DNA from: Tildeniella nuda ZEHNDER 1965/U140
Lineage (GTDB): Bacteria > Cyanobacteriota > Cyanobacteriia > Leptolyngbyales > Leptolyngbyaceae
DNA length: 64,000 nt
Reading direction: 5' to 3'
Assembly: GCA_019358895.1 (NCBI GenBank)
Contig: JAHHIG010000009.1
Coordinates: 124,001 to 188,000, forward strand
Shown here: piece after piece, positions 35,748 to 42,936 of the stretch
Position numbering within the stretch: position 1 is the stretch's first letter
How the letters are laid out: each line of letters starts with the position of its first letter
Position numbers and translations under genes: made by a program
The notes under the pieces: generated by a model
Seen by the model: only the letters and a program-made list of their open reading frames with translations
Told to the model about the DNA's origin: nothing
Database searches by the model: none

Positions 35748-36059
35748 ATGCGTCACTTGGCAGACCAAAACCAGCTCGAACGCCGACGACTCCTTCAGTT
35801 GGCGAGAGAATATCGGCAGCAAGGCTATACTGTCACGCTGTACCCCTCTTCCGAAGAACTCCCGCCAGCATTGGCTGACTGTGCGCTTGATTTAATCGCC
35901 AAGAGTGCATCTAAGACCGTTGTAGTTGAAGTGCGCACGCGTGAGAACCTGACCCTCAACGGTTCGGAAGACTTGCGTACGCTGACCAAGCGAGTGCAGC
36001 AAGTACCTGGTTGGGAATTTGAACTGGTGGTGACCAATCCCCGAAAGCACGCTAGCTGA
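35748..36059 (+). CDS. small restriction-endonuclease-fold-like protein
   Basis: A 103-residue protein with a helical N-terminus (LERRRLLQLAREYRQQGYTV), then CALDLIAKSASKTVVVEVRT. The D...VEV(R/K) pattern resembles the PD-(D/E)XK core, with Arg in place of the usual final Lys. Proteins of this kind in cyanobacteria are annotated as REase/archaeal-Holliday-junction-resolvase-like. Its place 150 bases after a RusA-like gene supports a DNA-processing role. A -10-like TATAAT lies at about 35685. Activity is not certain. Confidence 0.6.
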   Translation: MRHLADQNQLERRRLLQLAREYRQQGYTVTLYPSSEELPPALADCALDLIAKSASKTVVVEVRTRENLTLNGSEDLRTLTKRVQQVPGWEFELVVTNPRKHAS

Positions 36060-36205
36060 TGACCCCACACTGAACTAGCGCAGACTTGGGGCTAGAAAAA
36101 ACTCATAGGCAACGATTGCATATTGCACCAAGGCTACAACGTGAGCGTCATATTTCGGCTTGCTTGAAAGATTATGTTCAATTCGCGTGTCACAACCTGA
36201 AACGA

Positions 36206-36224
36206 TTGACGTGAGACACGTCAA
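36206..36224 (+). promoter_or_regulatory. inverted repeat just before a start codon
   Basis: TTGACGTG (36206-36213), AGA, CACGTCAA (36217-36224) is a perfect 8-bp inverted repeat ending four bases before the ATG at 36229. It occupies the place of a ribosome binding site, so it could be an operator or a translation-blocking hairpin. Confidence 0.5.
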
Positions 36225-36228
36225 CTAG

Positions 36229-36693
36229 ATGCAACCCCAATACAAAGCTATCAAAAGATTTTTGCTGACCATTATTCTTGTCGGTGATGTCGTCGCGCTA
36301 GTGCTATTGCTCGGTGTCATATCGTCGTTGGTGGCATCGATCGCAGTGCTGCTATATCTGAGTCCGTTCATTCCAGATTTGCAAGTACGTCTGGGCAAAG
36401 CGGCATCGCCCGATGCAACCACCGCAATAATTCTCTCACTGGCTTGGATCATATTGACGACTTTGCTCGGCAGTCGTCTCTGTAAAGGTGAAGTGCAGCC
36501 AAAGCGTAGGCAAGTACGACCACTCAGACATTTAGGTCCAAACACTCCTTATTCAACTCCTTGCAAAGCCTGTTACTACTGGCAGGGCTATGACCGTGAA
36601 GCACGACGGTTTTTAGAGCATCCCTGTGCGCTTCATCCAACGGGCAAACCAGACGTTGCCTGCCTGGACTGGCAGCATAGCACCGACCGTTAA
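36229..36693 (+). CDS. hypothetical two-pass membrane protein with cysteine-rich tail
   Basis: A 154-residue protein not recognised. It has hydrophobic segments at about 10-50 and 66-84, then a basic stretch (KGEVQPKRRQVRPLR), then a tail with CKACYYWQGY, HPCALHP and CLDW. The four cysteines and histidines could bind a metal. No Shine-Dalgarno precedes the ATG; an inverted repeat does. Coding is supported by hydrophobicity pattern and an ordered tail rather than by homology. Confidence 0.5.
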   Translation: MQPQYKAIKRFLLTIILVGDVVALVLLLGVISSLVASIAVLLYLSPFIPDLQVRLGKAASPDATTAIILSLAWIILTTLLGSRLCKGEVQPKRRQVRPLRHLGPNTPYSTPCKACYYWQGYDREARRFLEHPCALHPTGKPDVACLDWQHSTDR

Positions 36694-36772
36694 CCGCCGC
36701 GATGGGACTTGGCTTGGACGCAACCACTAGGCTCTGCTGAAGCAACAACTAAACGTTACTGTGGACTTAACG

Positions 36773-36973
36773 TTAGCTAGCAACGACCGCAAAAGATGGA
36801 CTTGAGTCGACCGATCGCTTCCAAGTGGTCTGAGAATTGACTGCTCCGTGCGGCTGTTTTCCTACGCTGGGCGACTGTAATGAGTAGACCATAAAAGCTA
36901 TAGCCACATATGCGAAGAAAAAATATTCAATTACAGTAGCGGTCAAAGTCAAAAAGTCTTGAAAGGTGTCCAT
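36773..36973 (-). CDS. small single-pass membrane protein
   Basis: A 66-residue protein with one membrane segment (LTATVIEYFFFAYVAIAFMV, residues about 9-30) followed by a polar tail. A GAGGT stretch lies about nine bases before the ATG, which supports translation. It is divergent from the GlnT-like gene at 37145. Not recognised; the polar tail is low in conserved features. Confidence 0.5.
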   Translation of the reverse strand: MDTFQDFLTLTATVIEYFFFAYVAIAFMVYSLQSPSVGKQPHGAVNSQTTWKRSVDSSPSFAVVAS

Positions 36974-37144
36974 AATACATTACCTCAGGCTTTCACTTTA
37001 CTTTTTCATTAATCGGCGGCATTGTCTGTTGCAGGAAACACCTAATATCGCGGAACAATACACTCTGATCGAGAAATACTGCTGGAAGAACGATAGACTG
37101 CATTGTCGGATAAAGTGTGATGACGAATTAATTCATGCCAACCT

Positions 37145-38503
37145 ATGAACCATCCATCCGCGCCAGAATTGCAGCAATTGAAAACCACCCTGAAAGAACA
37201 AGGTGTGAAGTATGCGATCGCCAGTTTTGTTGATCTACACGGTATGTGCAAAGCGAAGATGGTGCCGCTGGCGCATTTTGACCAGATGATGCAAGGGTCA
37301 GAATTATTTACAGGAGCCGCGCTAGACGGTGTTCCTCAAGCGGTGAACGATGAAGAAGTTGCCGCAATGCCCGACCCAGCCAGCGCGACTATTCTGCCCT
37401 GGAATACAGAAATGGTTTGGTTTGCTAGTGATTTACATTTGCAGGGCAAACCGTTTGAAGCGTGTTGCCGCAGCATTCTCAAATCCGTTTTGCAGCAAGC
37501 AGCAGCGATGGGCTTTCAATTTAATTTGGGGATTGAAACCGAGTTTTTTCTGCTCAAAGATAACGCTGGACAAGCGGCTCCAGTGAGCGATCGCGATACG
37601 TTAGACAAGCCCTGCTATGACCTGCAAGGCTTGCTCGACAACTACACCTGGGTAGACGAAATTGTGCAGGCGATGAACCATCTCGGTTGGGATGTGTATT
37701 CGTTTGATCACGAAGATGGCAATGGTCAATTTGAAACCGACTTTGCCTATGCCGATGCGCTAACGATGTCCGATCGCTTAACTTTTTTTCGCTTGATGGT
37801 CAAAGAGCTTGCCCGCAAGCATGGTTACTTTGCCACCTTCATGCCCAAGCCGTTTGCCAATCGCACGGGAAGCGGCGCTCACTACAATATGTCGCTGGCA
37901 GATCTGAAGACTGGCGAAAATTTGTTTGTCGATCGCCAGGATTCGCGCCAATGTGGCTTGTCGCAATTAGGCTATCAATTCATTGCTGGAGTGCTGCGTC
38001 ACGCGCCTGCCATTTGTGCAGTGATTGCACCAACCGTAAACAGCTACAAACGTCTGGTGGCGCGGGGCAGCATGTCTGGCTTTACCTGGGCACCTGTTTA
38101 CATTTGCTATGGCAACAACAACCGAACCAATATGTTGCGCATTCCGCTGGGCGGTGGACGGGTCGAGTGTCGCGCTGCCGATATTGCCAATAACCCTTAT
38201 CTGGGGGCAGCCATGATTTTGGCGGCTGGCTTAGAAGGCATTCGTGAAAAGCTCGATCCCGGTGAGCCACACACTGAGAACATGTACACCTGTACAACCG
38301 CTGAACTGGCAAAAATGGGCATTCAAACCCTGCCGCGAACGCTGGGAGAAGCGATCGAAGCCTTTGCCGCTGATCCACTCAGTAAATCGGTCATGGGATC
38401 ATTGATGTATCAAACCTATGTGGATTTCAAAACGCAAGAATGGTTTGAGTATCACAATCATGTGTCTGATTGGGAAACCCAGCGGTATCTCAAATTTTTC
38501 TAG
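37145..38503 (+). CDS. glnT: type III (GlnT-like) glutamine synthetase family enzyme
   Basis: A 452-residue enzyme of the glutamine synthetase superfamily, closest in motif pattern to the GlnT/gamma-glutamylmethylamide synthetase branch. Visible are KYAIASFVDLHGMCKAKMVP, the metal-site IETEFFLL, SFDHEDGNGQFE, GSGAHYNMSL (the usual ...GSGCH/GSGMH region), PTVNSYKRL and the ATP/glutamate-site NNRTNMLRIP ... ECRAADIANNPYL. This branch joins glutamate to ammonia or to an amine. It lies beside an ABC uptake system whose binding protein is under a guanidine-type riboswitch, so its true amine substrate is open. The housekeeping GlnA must be elsewhere. Confidence 0.88.
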   Translation: MNHPSAPELQQLKTTLKEQGVKYAIASFVDLHGMCKAKMVPLAHFDQMMQGSELFTGAALDGVPQAVNDEEVAAMPDPASATILPWNTEMVWFASDLHLQGKPFEACCRSILKSVLQQAAAMGFQFNLGIETEFFLLKDNAGQAAPVSDRDTLDKPCYDLQGLLDNYTWVDEIVQAMNHLGWDVYSFDHEDGNGQFETDFAYADALTMSDRLTFFRLMVKELARKHGYFATFMPKPFANRTGSGAHYNMSLADLKTGENLFVDRQDSRQCGLSQLGYQFIAGVLRHAPAICAVIAPTVNSYKRLVARGSMSGFTWAPVYICYGNNNRTNMLRIPLGGGRVECRAADIANNPYLGAAMILAAGLEGIREKLDPGEPHTENMYTCTTAELAKMGIQTLPRTLGEAIEAFAADPLSKSVMGSLMYQTYVDFKTQEWFEYHNHVSDWETQRYLKFF

Positions 38504-38530
38504 CGTTAGTTAACGTTAGTGTGGCTTAAC

Positions 38531-39382
38531 TTAATGTCGAGCCTGGTCTGCCCAGGGTGTAAGAACGGTTGAGAGCCACTTCAAGCCGGAATCGATCGCC
38601 AGCCCGATCAAGCCAATGAGCAAAATGCAAAACAACACTTTATCTGTTTGCAAATACCGTTGGGCTTGAATAATACGGTATCCCAATCCACTTTGAGCAG
38701 CAACGAGTTCGGCAATCACCAGATAGTTCCACGCGCCAGAAATATTGACGCGCAATGTATCCAGGACGCTGGGAAACGTGGCGGGAATGATGACTTTAAA
38801 CAGAACCTCCCGCCGATTGGCACCCAGCGTATACGCAACGTTGATCATCTCGCTGGGGATAAACTTAACGGCATCGGCAACCATAATGGCGTTGTACAAC
38901 ACAACACCGAGCGTGATGATCAAGATTTTTGATTCTTCGCCCAAGCCCACCCAAATCACAATGAGCGGTACGAATGCCGTCACTGGCATATAGCGCACCG
39001 TGCCGACAAACGGTGTAAACAGGCTATTCATGCTGTAGAACGTGCCCATGGCAATCCCCATTGGCACACCAACGACGGCTGCGGCAACAAAGCCCGCTAA
39101 CACTCGACCGCAACTTACTATCACATCCAGTAGGAGGTCGTTCTGGGTGAACATTTCAATCCCAGCTTGTATGACCGCTGTTGGGGTGGGCAAAAAGATG
39201 GGTGGCACCAGTTTGGCATAGCTAACGATCGCCCAAATCGTCAACGGCACTATCAGCGCGATCGTGATAATAAGGGCTGCCAGACGGCGCGGGAATCCTT
39301 GACGAATACTCCAAAAGCGCGAAGGCTCTAGATAACGATAGGTGGGAGTAGAAGGAGGGGAAACGAGACTCGCATTAGCCAC
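38531..39382 (-). CDS. NitT/TauT-type ABC transporter permease
   Basis: A 283-residue inner-membrane permease of the SsuC/TauC/NrtB class with six predicted segments. The coupling loop is TLGANRREVLFKVIIPATFPSVLDTLRVN and VPLIVIWVGLGEESKI is a family landmark. It converges on glnT (28 bases between stops) and is divergent from the ATPase gene at 39989 across a 600-base spacer. With that ATPase and the binding protein at 41918 it completes one importer, inferred to carry guanidine. Confidence 0.9.
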   Translation of the reverse strand: MANASLVSPPSTPTYRYLEPSRFWSIRQGFPRRLAALIITIALIVPLTIWAIVSYAKLVPPIFLPTPTAVIQAGIEMFTQNDLLLDVIVSCGRVLAGFVAAAVVGVPMGIAMGTFYSMNSLFTPFVGTVRYMPVTAFVPLIVIWVGLGEESKILIITLGVVLYNAIMVADAVKFIPSEMINVAYTLGANRREVLFKVIIPATFPSVLDTLRVNISGAWNYLVIAELVAAQSGLGYRIIQAQRYLQTDKVLFCILLIGLIGLAIDSGLKWLSTVLTPWADQARH

Positions 39383-39454
39383 TGAGATTATCCTTTATCA
39401 AGTTAAGACAACGAACTGCAATAGACAAATTGAAATTAGCAGTCTGTTCTAAAC

Positions 39455-39504
39455 CTTGCAGTTCATCAGACTGATATATCTTGCAGTTCATCAGACTGAT
39501 ATAT
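39455..39504. repeat. exact 25-bp tandem duplication
   Basis: CTTGCAGTTCATCAGACTGA plus TATAT occurs twice head to tail (39455-39479 and 39480-39504) without mismatch. It lies 73 bases upstream of the permease start, in the shared regulatory spacer with the ATPase gene, so it could be a duplicated regulator-binding site. Confidence 0.85.
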
Positions 39505-39615
39505 TAAGGTCAAGAATTGCTGACATCCACTCAGTTTAAGGAAACCTTCGCACTGTTTTGTAGTTAAGGCTACTCCCTCGGGTGCATCCCAATTTTGCAA
39601 GGTCAAGTTTTTTCG

Positions 39616-39655
39616 GAGTGCGAGCGTCTCGCTCGCGAGCGAGACGCTCGCACTC
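39616..39655. repeat. perfect 40-bp palindrome
   Basis: The 20 bases GAGTGCGAGCGTCTCGCTCG (39616-39635) are followed directly by their exact reverse complement. It is rich in GAGCG/CGCTC. Such GAGCGAGACGCTCGC palindromes are scattered through cyanobacterial genomes and extrude readily as cruciforms. It separates the divergent permease and ATPase promoters. The rest of 39656-39988 is AT-rich with no gene. Confidence 0.9.
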
Positions 39656-39988
39656 TGGAAAACAAAACTGAGATACACTCACTTGCCCTAGAGCACTTCT
39701 TAATCTGATGAGGTGCAGGCGAGAGTTTGAATCCTTTGTATGTGTATGAATACAGAGAGTATCTTTTGAATTTACAAATTGCTACTTTTTATTCGATTGA
39801 ATGGAAATATCAATCCTGATACCAGCGATCGCCTCACTCATTTTGGTTCTTACTCAATTGCCAAATTTGTTTGCTTTTAGGGAACGAACGGAGCCTTTCT
39901 GTATTCAAATTGACACTATGCAGCGCCTACATCGATTTTACTGATGAGGCTATCTGTGTTCTGATGTCTTATCTCTAAGAGCTTAATC

Positions 39989-40810
39989 ATGCCTGACACT
40001 CGACTTCAAGATTTGAGGGGACAAACCGATCGCTCTGCTGCCGATCTGACGCTGACTCCGCCCAAGCTTGAGGTACGCGGTTTATTTAAATCATTTGCGA
40101 TACAAAAGCAATCGCTGACCGTGTTAGATAACATCAACTTTCACATTGCTTCGAGAGAGTTTGTGTGTCTGGTAGGGGCTTCAGGATGCGGTAAGTCAAC
40201 GCTGCTAAACATTGTGGCAGGCTTGGCAACGCCCTCTGCGGGAAGTGTGCTTGTAGATGGGCGAGCCGTTAGTGGACCTGGCTCTGATCGCGGCATGGTG
40301 TTTCAAAACTACACGCTGTATCCCTGGCTGACGGTTTCCCAAAACATTGCGTTTGGGTTGCAACTTCGTAAAATGCCCAAAGCCGAGCAGCGCGATCGCA
40401 TCAATTACTATCTGAATGTGGTGGGGTTGACTCAGTTTGCCAAGTCCTACCCCAAGCAATTGTCGGGCGGCATGAAACAGCGCGTTGCGATCGCGCGGGC
40501 GCTAGCCAATGAGCCAGCCGTCTTGCTGATGGATGAACCGTTTGGAGCGCTGGATGCACAAACCAAAGAGCAAATGCAGCAGTTCTTGCTGGAGCTTTGG
40601 GAACAAACGCACGTTACCGTTCTGATGATCACACACGATGTCGAAGAGGCAATCTTTTTATCGCAGCGCGTTTACGTCATGAGTGCGCGTCCTGGACGCA
40701 TGAAACTGGAAGTGCCAGTGGGATTACCAGAGCATCGTGATTTAGAGATGAAATTATCGGCTGAATTTGTTGAAATCAAACGTCAGATTCTACACTCTCT
40801 GCGCGAGTAA
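39989..40810 (+). CDS. NitT/TauT-type ABC transporter ATP-binding protein
   Basis: A 273-residue ATPase. Walker A is GASGCGKST, the signature LSGGMKQRVAIARALA, Walker B VLLMDEPFGALD and the switch MITHDVEEA. PWLTVSQNIAFGLQLR is typical of the SsuB/TauB class. It is 27 bases upstream of the phosphoribosyltransferase gene, so the two are likely one transcript. Its permease partner is divergent, at 38531. Confidence 0.92.
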   Translation: MPDTRLQDLRGQTDRSAADLTLTPPKLEVRGLFKSFAIQKQSLTVLDNINFHIASREFVCLVGASGCGKSTLLNIVAGLATPSAGSVLVDGRAVSGPGSDRGMVFQNYTLYPWLTVSQNIAFGLQLRKMPKAEQRDRINYYLNVVGLTQFAKSYPKQLSGGMKQRVAIARALANEPAVLLMDEPFGALDAQTKEQMQQFLLELWEQTHVTVLMITHDVEEAIFLSQRVYVMSARPGRMKLEVPVGLPEHRDLEMKLSAEFVEIKRQILHSLRE

Positions 40811-40837
40811 AATCATCTACATTATGCGAAATTTGCA

Positions 40838-41554
40838 ATGACTACTGTAACCGGAACAGGCAGCTATCGAGAACGGCTGATTCCTGCTGCTGAACTGCCT
40901 TGTTTCCCAGACCCGCCGTACCCAGCAGCCTACCCTTGTTTACTTCCTGATGGGGACTACCTGGAACTGCCATTTCTCGCTCTGCCGCCTAATTTTGACA
41001 CTGCGATCGCGTTTCTATGTTCTAATCAAACGTCGTTTGAAGTCGAAGATCGCCTTACCACTTACATGGCAGATTTAATTCGCGATCGTCAGCCTGAAGT
41101 GGTGGTTGGAATGCCCACTCTAGGCATGGTCTATGCATCGATCGTCGCTAAAAAATTGGGGCACGATCGGTATGTGCCGCTGGGCTATTCCCGCAAATTT
41201 TGGTACGAAGAAGCGCTGTCGGTTCCTGTTCGCTCCATCACCAGCCCAATCACGCCAAAGACCGTCTATATCGACCCAAAATTGCTAGAGCGGTTGGACG
41301 GTAAACGCGTCATTCTCGTCGAAGATGTGGTGAGTACTGGGGGTACACTTTCCGCAGAAATTGCCCTTATGCAAAAAATTGGTGCAAATGTAGTTGGCAT
41401 TGTCACTGCCGTTAAAGAAACCAACGTTTGGGTTAATAAACTGAGCGCGATCGACCCAACCTATCCCACACTGGTAACGGCACCCATCCGGTGTCCATTA
41501 TTCTCCAAAGTTGCTGGTGGATGGATTCCGGTTGAAGGAACATTGCCACCCTGA
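40838..41554 (+). CDS. phosphoribosyltransferase-family protein
   Basis: A 238-residue type I phosphoribosyltransferase. The PRPP-binding motif is VILVEDVVSTGGTLSAEIAL (DxxxTGGTL form), preceded by VVVGMPTLGMVYASIVAKKL and a flexible loop region around SRKFWYEEALSVPVRS. The pattern is nearest to adenine/orotate-type enzymes, but the N-terminal 60 residues are not a standard nucleotide-salvage domain. It sits inside the riboswitch-linked ABC cluster, after the ATPase and before the riboswitch. The acceptor base is unknown; a role in scavenged nitrogen compounds is only suggested by position. Confidence 0.8.
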   Translation: MTTVTGTGSYRERLIPAAELPCFPDPPYPAAYPCLLPDGDYLELPFLALPPNFDTAIAFLCSNQTSFEVEDRLTTYMADLIRDRQPEVVVGMPTLGMVYASIVAKKLGHDRYVPLGYSRKFWYEEALSVPVRSITSPITPKTVYIDPKLLERLDGKRVILVEDVVSTGGTLSAEIALMQKIGANVVGIVTAVKETNVWVNKLSAIDPTYPTLVTAPIRCPLFSKVAGGWIPVEGTLPP

Positions 41555-41701
41555 TTTAAGTGCACTGACAGCAGACGAGCAAAAGCGTGATTTTGGATAC
41601 TTCTTTTCTGCATCTGCATGATACAAGTATTGGCATTAGACTCATAAACCAGGAGTAAAAAACTCAAATTGAAGTCATGATTCTGTACTAAAAACCTATC
41701 G

Positions 41702-41863
41702 CTTCTAGGGTTCCGATTCAGCCTGATTGCATCATGTAAGGTGAATGACTGGTCCGAGAGAAGCAAACTGTCTAGCAGCAATGCAGTACAGTCACACGGC
41801 GGGATAAAAGCCCGGGAGAGACGATTAACAGCGTTGAGCTGTTGCGCCTCTTTCGGGTTTTTT
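41702..41863 (+). promoter_or_regulatory. guanidine-I (ykkC) riboswitch with terminator
   Basis: The conserved ykkC blocks are present in order: CTTCTAGGGTTCCG (41702-41715), GACTGGTCCGAGAG (41747-41760) and ACACGGCGGGATAAAAGCCC (41794-41813) followed by GGGAGA. The P3 3' strand CCCGGGAGAG (41811-41820) can instead pair with CTCTTTCGGG (41848-41857), which is followed by six Ts: an intrinsic terminator. Ligand binding should hold P3 and so allow transcription of the binding-protein gene at 41918. The blocks best fit the guanidine-I subtype; the related PRPP and ppGpp subtypes share the core and cannot be fully excluded by eye. Confidence 0.92.
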
Positions 41864-41917
41864 AGTTGCCAAACCATGTTTTTTGTGATTTACTTCACGT
41901 TCTTAAAGGATTCTCAG

Positions 41918-42928
41918 ATGTTTAAGTTTCGCTCAATCAAATTGATTGCCTTCGCCCTGGTTGCCCTCTTTTGGACTGTAGCTTGTACGCCTCAAGCAGC
42001 AAACAATAATCCGACCACGACGACGGCTGCCCCGACTCAAACACTAAGCGTTGGCACTAACCCCTGGTCTGGTTACTCAGGTCATCACGTGGCTGTGAAG
42101 AAAGGTTTTTATGATCAAGCTGGACTCAAGCTTCAAGACACGTTGTTTCAAACAAATAGCGAGGAAATTACCGCCTTTCTCTCTGGTAAGCTCGATGTTG
42201 CTTGGATGACTGCGGGAGATGTCATTCAAATGGCAGGCAAAGATCCTTCCCTTAAAATCATTTTCCTCTGCGATTATTCAAACGGCTCAGATGGCATTAT
42301 CGGACGCGGCATTAAAGCTCCAGCAGAACTAAAAGGCAAAACGCTGGCGCGTGAAGATGTGTTGTTTGAGAAAGTTTTGCTACGTGCTTACCTTGAAAAA
42401 GGTGGATTGACTGAAAAAGACCTCGTCATTAAAGATTTGCCTGCTCCTGATGCAGCGACTGCGTTTAGCGCCAGACGAGTTGATGTCGCCGTGACGTATG
42501 AACCCTTCATGACTAAGGCAGCAAAAGAAGGCGGCGGCGAAGTGATTTTTAGCACGAAGGGCACAAATTTAATTGCCGACGTTTTGGTAACGCGCCCAGA
42601 TCTAATCGCCAATCGCAAAGCTGAATTAATTTCGTTTCTCAAAGCAGCCGACAAGGGTATTAAGTTGCTGAAGGCGGGCGATGCTGAGGCGATCGCGGCG
42701 GCAGCAGGAAAATTAGGCATTAAACCCGAAGAGTTGCGCGAACAACTCGCTGGAATTACCCTGTTCGATATTGAGGGCAATCAGACGATCGGATTCAATT
42801 TAACAAATCCCAACAACGCCATTAAGAGCTTTGAACTGGTTGCTAAAGCGGCATATGATTTCAAAACGGTGCCGCAGGTGCTTGATGTCAAAACCCTCTA
42901 CGATGATTCGCTAGTCAAGTCTCTCTAG
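41918..42928 (+). CDS. ABC transporter substrate-binding lipoprotein, probable guanidine importer
   Basis: A 336-residue NitT/TauT-class binding protein. The ATG at 41918 is preceded by AAAGGA and starts a lipoprotein signal (IKLIAFALVALFWTVAC, cysteine lipidation site). The open frame upstream of 41918 is the riboswitch and is not protein. Landmarks are LSVGTNPWSGYSGHHVAVKK, LDVAWMTAGDVIQMA, and ARRVDVAVTYEPFMTKAAKE. Homologous transporter genes lie next to the guanidine hydrolase operon in Synechocystis. The substrate is inferred from the upstream guanidine-I riboswitch. No guanidine hydrolase or carboxylase gene is in the window. Confidence 0.88.
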   Translation: MFKFRSIKLIAFALVALFWTVACTPQAANNNPTTTTAAPTQTLSVGTNPWSGYSGHHVAVKKGFYDQAGLKLQDTLFQTNSEEITAFLSGKLDVAWMTAGDVIQMAGKDPSLKIIFLCDYSNGSDGIIGRGIKAPAELKGKTLAREDVLFEKVLLRAYLEKGGLTEKDLVIKDLPAPDAATAFSARRVDVAVTYEPFMTKAAKEGGGEVIFSTKGTNLIADVLVTRPDLIANRKAELISFLKAADKGIKLLKAGDAEAIAAAAGKLGIKPEELREQLAGITLFDIEGNQTIGFNLTNPNNAIKSFELVAKAAYDFKTVPQVLDVKTLYDDSLVKSL

Positions 42929-42936
42929 CCTTGTAG

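Noticed and set aside
39466..39678. 70-codon minus-strand frame upstream of the permease
   Set aside because: It is formed by the 25-bp duplication and the 40-bp palindrome, with no conserved character.
41741..41917. N-terminal extension of the binding-protein frame
   Set aside because: These codons lie across the riboswitch and its terminator; the signal peptide and ribosome binding site place the start at 41918.
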